Of a DNA stretch of 6,746 nucleotides, positions 1 through 5,141 are shown in pieces. Below the pieces are notes generated by a model. It searched no databases and was not told where the DNA came from. It was given only the letters and a program-made list of their open reading frames with translations. This stretch comes from Victivallales bacterium (GTDB lineage: Bacteria > Verrucomicrobiota > Lentisphaeria > Victivallales > JAADHT01): the NCBI GenBank assembly GCA_016930955.1, contig JAFGFR010000129.1, positions 1 through 6,746 on the forward strand. The letters are read 5' to 3'. Position numbers and translations under genes: made by a program. The first letter of the stretch is position 1. Every line of letters begins with the position of its first letter.

Positions 1-411
1 AAAATTGACCCTGTCGCAGCATCCGCCGTCCATAGCGCTGTCGCCGGGATCACCTCGCGCGGTCTCGCAAGGTCGCTGCACGCACCCGGCATAGGCGGCC
101 TGGCGGCGGCATTTGCGAAAATCGCGATTGGCGGCAGGCTCGGGCTCTCGGTGGATATGGCGAAGCTTCCTGTGGAAGGAAAGCTGACATCCCACGAGCT
201 GCTTTTCTCGGAGTCCGGATCGAGATTCGTGATGACGGCATCCCCGTCGAGTGCGGCGGACATCGCCGGGATTCTCAAGTCTGTCCCGTTCGCGATCATG
301 GGTAAGGTCACTGAGGCGCAGGAAATCGAGTTCCACGGGTCGCCCGCCACAACAAGAATAAGTCTCGATAGTTTGATCAATGCATACAAGACACCACTGG
401 ACGGGGTTTGA
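1..411 (+). CDS. purL: Phosphoribosylformylglycinamidine synthase II (PurL), C-terminal part, cut by the left edge
   Basis: The frame is open from the first base, giving the last 136 residues of a purine-synthesis enzyme. In this pathway PurL converts FGAR to FGAM with ATP and glutamine-derived ammonia, in the cytoplasm. Visible are a Gly-rich segment with a conserved His (HAPGIGGLAAAFAK, about residues 27-40), then GGRLGLSVDM, and the family signature LLFSESGSRFVM (about 71-82), followed by a GKVT turn. Canonical short PurL has HD-x-SDGGL where this protein has HAPGIGGL. I recall large PurL variants of some anaerobes and deltaproteobacteria also departing here, so I read it as a subfamily trait rather than damage. 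The N-terminal two thirds are outside the window. The stop codon lies 80 nt before the pgk start, so the two genes could be cotranscribed but do not share a pathway. Confidence 0.85.
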   Translation, partial: KIDPVAASAVHSAVAGITSRGLARSLHAPGIGGLAAAFAKIAIGGRLGLSVDMAKLPVEGKLTSHELLFSESGSRFVMTASPSSAADIAGILKSVPFAIMGKVTEAQEIEFHGSPATTRISLDSLINAYKTPLDGV

Positions 412-427
412 TTTTTGAAGCACAGGA

Positions 428-433
428 TATAAT
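428..433 (+). promoter_or_regulatory. Candidate -10 box for pgk
   Basis: A perfect TATAAT lies in the purL-pgk spacer, about 60 nt before the pgk start codon, in an AT-rich patch within GC-rich surroundings. No good -35 hexamer sits at 16-18 nt; the nearest TTG-containing words (408, 415) are too close. It may be a weak or activator-dependent promoter, or chance. Confidence 0.35.
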
Positions 434-491
434 ATTCAGCAAACGAATGGGCAATATCTACGGAGCCAATTTCATCGAAAGGAATGCAGTT

Positions 492-1700
492 ATGGACAAG
501 AAGACAGTAAGAGACGTGGACCTCAAGGGCAGGAGGGTTGTGATGAGGGTGGACTTCAATGTCCCGATAAAGGACGGCAATGTCGGTGACGACACCAGGA
601 TAACTGCCGCTCTGCCGACCATCAAGTACATTCTCGACAATGGCGCCTCGCTTTCGCTGCTCTCGCATCTCGGGCGTCCGAAGGGCGAGCCTTCACCCGA
701 GTTCAGCCTCAAGCCCACCGCAGCATGCCTGGCCAAGCTGCTCGGCAAGGATGTCCCGATGGCTCCCGACTGCATCGGCGAAAAAACTGTGGCGATGGCT
801 ATGGCTTTGAAGCCTGGCGAGGTCATGGTCTGCGAGAACACCCGCTTCCACAAGGAAGAGGACATGAAGGTCAAGACCGATGAGGACAAGGCCAAGCAGC
901 AAGCCTTTGCCAAGGAACTTGCGAAGCTCGGCGATGTCTACGTGAACGACGCTTTCGGCACGGCGCACAGGGCGCACGGCTCGACCGCGGTGATCTGCAA
1001 CTACATCAACACCTGCGTCGCAGGCTTCCTGATGGAGAAGGAGATACGCTACCTCGGGCAGGCAGTGCTCAGTCCTGAAAGGCCCTTTGTGGCCGTCATA
1101 GGTGGCGCCAAGGTCTCCGGGAAACTGGAGGTGCTGACCAATCTTATGGACAAGGTTGACAGCATACTCATCGGCGGCGGCATGGCCTATACCTTCCTCA
1201 AGGCAATGGGGCATGAAGTCGGGAACTCGCTTGTCGAGCCGGATCTGATCGAGACGGCAAAGCGGATCCTCGAGACCGTGAAGACCAAGAAGGTGAACTT
1301 CATGTTGCCGGTCGACAACGTTGCCGCGGACAAATTTGACAACGACGCGCAGATTCAGACCGTCGGCAACGATATTCCCGAAGGTTGGATGGCCCTCGAT
1401 ATCGGGCCTAGATCCGTCGCGGCATTTGCCGCGGAGATAGCCAAGGCGAAGACCATAGTATGGAACGGCCCGATGGGTTGCTTCGAGATGCCGAATTTCG
1501 CCGCAGCCACAATGGCGGTGTGCAGGGCGATCGCCGACAGCGGCGCGGTGAGCATCATCGGCGGCGGCGACTCGGTCGCGGCAGTAAACCAGAGCGGCCT
1601 CGCAGACAAGATGACCCATATCTCCACAGGCGGCGGGGCATCGCTCGAGTACCTGGAAGGGAAAATACTCCCCGGTGTCGAGGCACTCGACAAAAAATGA
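492..1700 (+). CDS. pgk: Phosphoglycerate kinase
   Basis: This cytoplasmic glycolytic enzyme transfers phosphate between 1,3-bisphosphoglycerate and ADP, making ATP and 3-phosphoglycerate. The protein has 402 residues, normal for the family. Signatures in order: VDFNVP (20-25), the DDTRI substrate loop (33-37), SHLGRPKG (58-65), ENTRF (115-119), NDAFGTAHRAHGST (152-165), GGAKVSGK (204-211), GGGMAYTFL (228-236), WNGPMG (324-329), GGGDS (357-361) and STGGGASLEYLEG (378-390). Together these make both the 3-PG-binding N-domain and the nucleotide-binding C-domain. I chose the ATG at 492 because AAAGGA (478-483) precedes it by 8 nt and the protein then begins as PGKs do. A TTG at 408 would add 28 residues unlike the family and has no ribosome binding site. 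All key residues seem intact. Confidence 0.97.
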   Translation: MDKKTVRDVDLKGRRVVMRVDFNVPIKDGNVGDDTRITAALPTIKYILDNGASLSLLSHLGRPKGEPSPEFSLKPTAACLAKLLGKDVPMAPDCIGEKTVAMAMALKPGEVMVCENTRFHKEEDMKVKTDEDKAKQQAFAKELAKLGDVYVNDAFGTAHRAHGSTAVICNYINTCVAGFLMEKEIRYLGQAVLSPERPFVAVIGGAKVSGKLEVLTNLMDKVDSILIGGGMAYTFLKAMGHEVGNSLVEPDLIETAKRILETVKTKKVNFMLPVDNVAADKFDNDAQIQTVGNDIPEGWMALDIGPRSVAAFAAEIAKAKTIVWNGPMGCFEMPNFAAATMAVCRAIADSGAVSIIGGGDSVAAVNQSGLADKMTHISTGGGASLEYLEGKILPGVEALDKK

Positions 1701-1713
1701 ATGCCAGCGCCGC

Positions 1714-1741
1714 TTGAATACCAAAAGTTCAGGAGTATATT
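1714..1741 (+). promoter_or_regulatory. Candidate sigma-70-type promoter of trxA
   Basis: TTGAAT (1714-1719) and TATATT (1736-1741) are separated by 16 nt, matching the consensus hexamers at 4 of 6 and 5 of 6 positions. The -35 starts 14 nt after the pgk stop codon. Expected transcription start is near 1748, giving a leader of about 57 nt before trxA. trxA can therefore be expressed independently of pgk. No terminator is visible between the two genes. Confidence 0.5.
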
Positions 1742-1746
1742 ACTCC
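1732..1746. promoter_or_regulatory. Perfect inverted repeat over the trxA -10 box (possible operator)
   Basis: GGAGTA-TAT-TACTCC is an exact 6+3+6 palindrome. Its centre coincides with the predicted -10 TATATT, so a dimeric repressor bound here would occlude RNA polymerase. The arms are short for an RNA terminator and no T run follows. The binding protein is unknown; I do not see a second copy elsewhere in the window. Confidence 0.4.
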
Positions 1747-1804
1747 AGGGCAAAGGCAATGGCGGTCTTGCGAAGCCTTGAATATAAATTTATGGGAGGA
1801 AATT

Positions 1805-2122
1805 ATGGCTGATGTGAAGCATCTCGACACAACTAATTTTGATTCAGAGACTGCCGGGAAGGTCGCGCTTGTTGACTTCTGGGCAGAATGGTGCGGCCCG
1901 TGCCGTATGCTCGGCCCCGTGCTCGATGAGGTGGCCAAGGAAATCGGTGACGAAGCTTTGGTGGCAAAAGTTGACGTTGACAAGGCTCAGGAGCTGGCCG
2001 CGAAGTTCTCCGTCAGAAGCATCCCGGCTATTTTCGTCATAAAGGACGGATCAGTGGTGCAGCAGTTCGTGGGAGTCCAGGACAAGCAGACCCTGATCAA
2101 CGCCGTGAAGGCCGCACTTTAG
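1805..2122 (+). CDS. trxA: Thioredoxin
   Basis: This small cytoplasmic disulfide reductase is kept reduced by thioredoxin reductase and serves ribonucleotide reductase, peroxiredoxins and other targets. The protein has 105 residues, close to the usual length. The active site is WCGPCR with Cys30 and Cys33. The buried Asp24, Lys55 and the two structural prolines (Pro38 and the cis-Pro74 in SIPA) line up with those of E. coli thioredoxin. The start is the ATG at 1805, 5 nt after GGAGG (1795-1799). An upstream in-frame ATG at 1778 would add nine residues, has no ribosome binding site and would place the GGAGG inside the gene. It is probably monocistronic, with its own promoter and a palindromic possible operator upstream, and another promoter candidate before the next gene. 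Confidence 0.96.
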   Translation: MADVKHLDTTNFDSETAGKVALVDFWAEWCGPCRMLGPVLDEVAKEIGDEALVAKVDVDKAQELAAKFSVRSIPAIFVIKDGSVVQQFVGVQDKQTLINAVKAAL

Positions 2123-2152
2123 GACTCTTCTTGAAAATTGCAGATTTGCCGC

Positions 2153-2180
2153 TTGCATGCGGAGTGTTTAGTGCTATAGT
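2153..2180 (+). promoter_or_regulatory. Candidate extended -10 promoter of the DUF883/DUF1469 pair
   Basis: TATAGT (2175-2180) is preceded by TGC, an extended -10 motif. A weak -35, TTGCAT (2153-2158), lies 16 nt upstream and forms the loop of a short inverted repeat CCGC/GCGG (2149-2162). Predicted start is near 2187. The leader then holds a small CGGC/GCCG hairpin (2188-2201) and a T6 run (2209-2214), too far apart for a convincing terminator. Confidence 0.4.
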
Positions 2181-2245
2181 ATCCTCTCGGCTTTCGGGCC
2201 GTTATGGATTTTTTGTGAACCGACCATTTTAACAAGGAGGAAAAA

Positions 2246-2557
2246 ATGGCCAACAAGACTGCTGGAGACAAACTGGACACAGCTCTGAAGTCAGCGAACG
2301 AAGCTGTGAAGGAACTGAAGAAGATGGGCGAAAACACGAAGATCGCACTGACCGAGGACTTGAAGGCTCTCAAGGACGCACTTGGCGACACCAATGTGGC
2401 GCACAGGATCGTGGATGCCAAGGACTACAGCGTGGCCAAGGCCAGGGAGGCTGGCGAGATGATGGACGAGAGCGTCCGTCAGAAACCCTACCACTACATC
2501 GCCGGCGCCGCAGTTCTCGGGCTGCTTCTCGGCGTACTTATCGGCCGTAAAAGCTGA
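2246..2557 (+). CDS. DUF883 family (YqjD/ElaB-like) tail-anchored membrane protein
   Basis: The 103-residue protein has a long charged, helical N-terminal part (about 1-78, rich in Lys, Glu, Asp and Ala) and one C-terminal membrane anchor. The anchor, about residues 83-100, begins with KPYHYIAGAA and ends GVLIGRKS. This 'pre-anchor Pro, one helix, Gly-Arg-Lys end' layout is the DUF883 hallmark. In E. coli the relatives YqjD, ElaB and YgaM are inner-membrane proteins; YqjD binds ribosomes in stationary phase. Whether that role applies here is inference. A near-perfect Shine-Dalgarno AAGGAGG (2234-2240) sits 5 nt before the ATG, suggesting strong translation. The next gene starts 2 nt after the stop and belongs to the family that follows yqjD in E. 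coli, which supports the assignment. Confidence 0.85.
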   Translation: MANKTAGDKLDTALKSANEAVKELKKMGENTKIALTEDLKALKDALGDTNVAHRIVDAKDYSVAKAREAGEMMDESVRQKPYHYIAGAAVLGLLLGVLIGRKS

Positions 2558-2559
2558 TA

Positions 2560-2961
2560 ATGAGCGAATCCAAATTCAAGAACAGGCTCGGCTCATGGGC
2601 CGCCTCGGCTATGGCCAATGTGGCTCTTGGGTTCATCGGAAATCTCCGGAGGAGCTTGATCGATTTTCTGGAGCAGGTTCCTGAGGGGGCCGGCAGGATG
2701 CTTTACGCAATCTTCCTGCTGGTCTTTCTCGCAACTCTTTCCGCCGCCGGCGTGGTGATACTGCCGGCGAGCGTGATCGTTATCATGGTCAGGCACTTCG
2801 GCCCCGGGGTGGACAAGACCCTTGTCGCTGCACAATTTTTCTTTTTCTTCGGGCTTTTCCTCCTGGTCTTCTCAACAGTGATCATATGCATGGTTGCCAG
2901 AGGCATCAAGACATCCACCGAGAAGGTCACGAGACGTATCATCCGTCGGATCGAGAAATAG
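2560..2961 (+). CDS. DUF1469/YqjE-like (holin superfamily III-type) inner-membrane protein
   Basis: The 133-residue protein has a hydrophilic N-terminus (1-45), two membrane segments (about 48-78 and 88-114) and a basic C-terminus with several Arg and Lys (116-133). This two-helix hairpin with basic cytoplasmic ends, directly downstream of a DUF883 gene, matches the yqjD-yqjE arrangement. The second helix contains a run of five Phe (93-97). It starts 2 nt after the preceding stop and has no clear ribosome binding site of its own, so translation is probably coupled to the DUF883 gene. The molecular role of YqjE-type proteins is poorly known; the 'holin' label is a family name, not evidence of lysis. 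I recognise the family more from layout and context than from a unique motif. Confidence 0.7.
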   Translation: MSESKFKNRLGSWAASAMANVALGFIGNLRRSLIDFLEQVPEGAGRMLYAIFLLVFLATLSAAGVVILPASVIVIMVRHFGPGVDKTLVAAQFFFFFGLFLLVFSTVIICMVARGIKTSTEKVTRRIIRRIEK

Positions 2962-3003
2962 TGCATTGCATGGCAGCTCCTCCGGGGGACGGTCACACTC
3001 CAA

Positions 3004-3119
3004 TCCCTTTTCATCGGGGTCGGAATCGGTATCGACAATCTCCTGTCCATGTTCCGGTCTCAGCCGACATATTCAATGGCTGCACGGTATGCGTCAAGTC
3101 TCTCGTGTCCAAAACTCAT
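3004..3119 (-). pseudogene. Relic of a four-helix-bundle (23S rRNA intervening-sequence-type) protein gene
   Basis: On the - strand an ATG at 3119, with AGGA just upstream, opens MSFGHERLDAYRAAIEYVG, then a TGA at 3060-3062. This opening is typical of the 'four helix bundle protein' family first known from insertions in 23S rRNA genes, whose members start MxFxHExLDVYRxAIEFV and run to about 115-130 residues. In another frame, directly after, 3063-3004 reads LRPEHGQEIVDTDSDPDEKG. The Asp-rich part resembles the low-complexity tail seen on some members. The central three helices are missing, so the gene appears internally deleted and dead. The N-terminal match is what I am sure of; the tail assignment is weaker. 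The gene is convergent with the DUF1469 gene. Confidence 0.55.
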
Positions 3120-3364
3120 TTTATCCTGAATGAAGCAGTTAAATCTCAAAATTTTGTTTTGGCACAGGAAGGTTTTGCACGAGCCTGAAGATAGGAATGA
3201 ACGGCACGCCAACCCCGCACGACAAAAGAATGATCATTATCATGCAAACAAGGCTTGATAGTTCCCGATCTGGTGCTACCTTATTCACTCTCGGGATATT
3301 CAGGCATGGTTTGAACAGTGTTATGGTTGAGTACACAAATATAATTTTTGCCGGGCGATGAATT
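3120..3364. other. Gene-free stretch upstream of the response regulator
   Basis: I see no credible gene here on either strand. It is more AT-rich than the flanking genes. It holds a palindrome CAAAATTTTG (3147-3156) and two similar words, GTTTTGGCAC (3156-3165) and GTTTTGCAC (3172-3180). A weak Fur-box resemblance lies at 3223-3241, and the -10 box of the next gene is near its end. Parts may be what remains upstream of the decayed four-helix-bundle gene. Confidence 0.5.
3340..3345 (+). promoter_or_regulatory. Candidate -10 box for the response regulator gene
   Basis: A perfect TATAAT lies 19 nt before the start codon, so transcription would start near 3352 and leave a leader of only about 13 nt. 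No good -35 is at the right distance; GTGTTA (3318-3323) is the closest. The start codon also lacks a clear Shine-Dalgarno, which fits a very short leader. Confidence 0.35.
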
Positions 3365-4468
3365 ATGAAGACAAACAACAAGATACTTGTCGTTGACGAT
3401 CAGAAAGACCTAAGGGAGCAGCTTGCCAACCTGCTGCGCAAGGCCGGCAACAAGGATGAGGGTCACTCGCTCGTGGAGCAGATGCGCGCCAGGCTTCTCG
3501 GAACAAAGACGCGAGAAGAGCGTGAGGCTGACGAAAAGGAATCCGAAGCCGATCTGCCATCTTATGTGGTCGAGATGGCCGGACAGGGAGAAGATGCCTT
3601 CAACATGGTCAAAGAGGCGAACGATGCCGGCGATCCTTTTGCAGTAATGTTCCTCGACATGAGGATGCCCCCGGGCTGGGACGGGCTCGATACTGCAATC
3701 AAGATCAGAGAGATCGACAAATCCATCGAGATTGTCATCATGACCGCCTATGCGGATCACGATCAGGCGCAGATCGCCGAGAAGGTCGGTATGCCCGAGA
3801 AGCTGCTCTACATAAAAAAACCCTTTCAGGCAGAGGAGATATACCAGCTCGCGCTGTCGCTTACCTCCAAATACACTCTCGAGAAAACCGAGAAGGAGCG
3901 CAAGGTATGGCTCGAGGCGTTGCTGCGTGGCATGTCAAGGCTTAAAAGCTCGAATCTTGACGATGACGGGATATTCAAGACCGTCTTGAATGCGATCATC
4001 AACTTCACACAGGCGAAGTCGGGCTTTGTCGCCGAACTCACCGAAAGCGACGGCAAGTGGATAAACTTGACCACGGTCGAGTCCGACGAGGCGGATTCGC
4101 TCAAATACCTCGAGGAGCATTCTTCTGCTTTGAAGGAGAGCCGCACCACACAGAACGTGAAGGGTAAGTACATCCTCCCGTTGCGCAAGGAGAAATTCTT
4201 CGGTGTCGCGGTGATTGACAACGTGTCCACCTCGACCGACCCGGAATGGTACAAACTGCTCAGTTTGCTCGTCATGACATGCTCTGAGATACTCAACAAC
4301 TACCGCTTGGTCAGGCAGCATATTGACGGGGCCGGCACAGATACCGCCAAAAAGAGTCTGCAGGAGATCAGGGAACTCGCGCAGGGACTGGGGAAGGACT
4401 CCTCGAGGATCGAGGAAGTGGCCAGCAAGATCACCGCCGTCGTGGACGACGCTCTTCAGAAGTTATAG
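3365..4468 (+). CDS. Response regulator: receiver domain with a long insertion, probable GAF domain, coiled-coil end
   Basis: The 367-residue cytoplasmic signalling protein starts with a receiver: KILVVDD (6-12, acidic pair Asp11/Asp12), phospho-acceptor Asp98 in FLDMRMPPGWDG, Thr127 in MTAY and Lys152 in KKPF. Between the first helix and second strand lies an extra, highly charged stretch of about 35 residues (31-66). Receivers with the MPPGWDG signature and a KKPF ending often work with large hybrid histidine kinases. Residues about 183-318 look like a GAF domain (helix, strands around FVAELTESDG and GKYILPLRKEKFFGVAVIDN, closing helix). The final 40 or so residues (325-366) are a predicted helix or coiled coil. 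There is no DNA-binding, cyclase, phosphodiesterase or kinase module, so output is probably by protein contact. No partner kinase is in the window. The start is fixed by the receiver's first strand. Confidence 0.85.
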   Translation: MKTNNKILVVDDQKDLREQLANLLRKAGNKDEGHSLVEQMRARLLGTKTREEREADEKESEADLPSYVVEMAGQGEDAFNMVKEANDAGDPFAVMFLDMRMPPGWDGLDTAIKIREIDKSIEIVIMTAYADHDQAQIAEKVGMPEKLLYIKKPFQAEEIYQLALSLTSKYTLEKTEKERKVWLEALLRGMSRLKSSNLDDDGIFKTVLNAIINFTQAKSGFVAELTESDGKWINLTTVESDEADSLKYLEEHSSALKESRTTQNVKGKYILPLRKEKFFGVAVIDNVSTSTDPEWYKLLSLLVMTCSEILNNYRLVRQHIDGAGTDTAKKSLQEIRELAQGLGKDSSRIEEVASKITAVVDDALQKL

Positions 4469-4487
4469 TGTGTGTTTAAGATAATCC

Positions 4488-4501
4488 GGGCGCGAGCGCC
4501 C
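4488..4501 (+). terminator. Short GC hairpin after the response regulator gene
   Basis: GGGCG-CGAG-CGCCC forms a 5-bp all-GC stem with a tetraloop, beginning 19 nt after the stop codon. The bases after it, TTCTGAGC, are a poor U tract, so it is at best a weak intrinsic terminator or an RNA 3'-end stabiliser. Confidence 0.3.
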
Positions 4502-4537
4502 TTCTGAGCTAGCCCATTGGACGCTTTACGGAATCTG

Positions 4538-4584
4538 CCCCGTGACGGGGTTCACCAGCTGCCCATTGATTCTGACGCTGTCAG
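4538..4584. repeat. Two small perfect inverted repeats between the convergent genes
   Basis: CCCCG-TGA-CGGGG (4538-4550) and CTGAC-GCT-GTCAG (4572-4584) are exact 5-bp inverted repeats with 3-nt loops, 21 nt apart. Neither is followed by a clear T run on either strand. They sit between a + strand hairpin at 4488 and a - strand terminator at 4595, adding to an unusually hairpin-rich spacer. Confidence 0.5.
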
Positions 4585-4594
4585 TCAAGCAAGT

Positions 4595-4653
4595 AAAAAA
4601 ATATCCCCCGGGCAACAGAATGAGCTTGTTGCTCATTATATATGCAGTTGCCC
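4595..4653 (-). terminator. Two-stem terminator of the nagA-repressor operon
   Basis: Reading the - strand from 2 nt after the repressor stop codon, GGGCAAC (4653-4647) pairs with GTTGCCC (4616-4610). Inside it AATGAGC (4637-4631) pairs with GCTCATT (4625-4619) around a 5-nt loop. Both stems are perfect 7-bp pairs. A run of seven T on the - strand (4601-4595) follows about 8 nt beyond the outer stem. That spacing is longer than ideal, but position and structure fit transcription termination. Confidence 0.5.
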
Positions 4654-4655
4654 TG

Positions 4656-5141
4656 TCAGCCCCGTTCTTGCTCAGGAAAATATGTTTCATGCTCAAACTT
4701 CCCGAGGCCACCTGCAGCAGTCTCCTGCATGTGCTTTTCTATTAGTCTTGCGATTTCCGCATCTATCTGGTGCTCGACAATACAGGCTGTTTGTCTTGCG
4801 AGATCCGAACCGCAGCCGATCATAGTGAAGAATTCCGCGAGTATCTTGTGCCTGTGCCTGAGTTCTTGCGCCAGATTCTGCCCCTGGCGTGTGAGTGTGA
4901 CAGGCATACGGGGGCAGTAAGTTACAAAACCCTTCCCGGAAAGATTTCTCAGCGCCTCGGTGACTGACGGCATGCTTATCCCGAGTTTGGCCGCGATTGC
5001 CTTTGCATGGGCATGCCCGTGGTCTCTGGTGATGTCATCAATCACCTTGACGTAGCTTTGAAGCGGGAGCGACGGCACGACGAGCCTGGTCTTGCGGCCA
5101 CGGTCTGGTTTCTTGTGTTTCCTGCGGCTGGAATCAACCAT
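4656..5141 (-). CDS. DtxR/MntR-family metal-dependent transcriptional repressor
   Basis: The 161-residue protein has a basic N-terminal extension (about 1-20) and a winged helix-turn-helix (about 26-87, with AKAIAAKLGISMPSVTEALR, 46-65, and the wing ending in VTLTRQG). A DtxR-type dimerisation and metal domain follows (RHRHKILAEFFTMIG, 95-109, and ACIVEHQID, 119-127). There is no SH3-like third domain, so its size is MntR-like. Such regulators bind operators when loaded with Mn2+ or Fe2+. By alignment from memory, Cys120, Glu123 and His124 match DtxR Cys102, Glu105 and His106. However, the N-terminal ligand position is Ser29, and DtxR ancillary ligands Glu83 and His98 correspond to Ala102 and Arg116. 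The start overlaps the nagA end by 8 nt (ATGGTTGA), with CCTCCC on the + strand (5147-5152) as the Shine-Dalgarno complement. Regulated metal and targets are unknown. Confidence 0.85.
   Translation of the reverse strand: MVDSSRRKHKKPDRGRKTRLVVPSLPLQSYVKVIDDITRDHGHAHAKAIAAKLGISMPSVTEALRNLSGKGFVTYCPRMPVTLTRQGQNLAQELRHRHKILAEFFTMIGCGSDLARQTACIVEHQIDAEIARLIEKHMQETAAGGLGKFEHETYFPEQERG

Noticed and set aside
408..491. N-terminal extension of pgk from a TTG start overlapping the purL stop
   Set aside because: The added 28 residues do not resemble PGK, there is no ribosome binding site, and the ATG at 492 has both a Shine-Dalgarno and the family's usual start.
693..1724. 343-codon - strand frame opposite pgk
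   Set aside because: It is a shadow of the pgk coding frame: no start signals, and pgk on the other strand is unambiguous.
3022..3041. tRNA-like T-arm words (GTCGGAATC) in the spacer
   Set aside because: No acceptor, D or anticodon arms can be built around them.
3161..3178. Sigma-54-like promoter words TGGCAC and TTGCA
   Set aside because: The GG and GC dinucleotides are 14 nt apart instead of the required 10, so the site cannot bind sigma-54 in the normal way.
3139..3381. 80-codon - strand frame upstream of the response regulator
   Set aside because: It has no recognisable family or ribosome binding site and overlaps the start and promoter of the response regulator.
4526..4711. - strand reading frame ending SVRINGQLVNPVTGQIP
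   Set aside because: The ending looks protein-like, but the frame is short, overlaps the end of the repressor gene and runs through the operon terminator, with no ribosome binding site.
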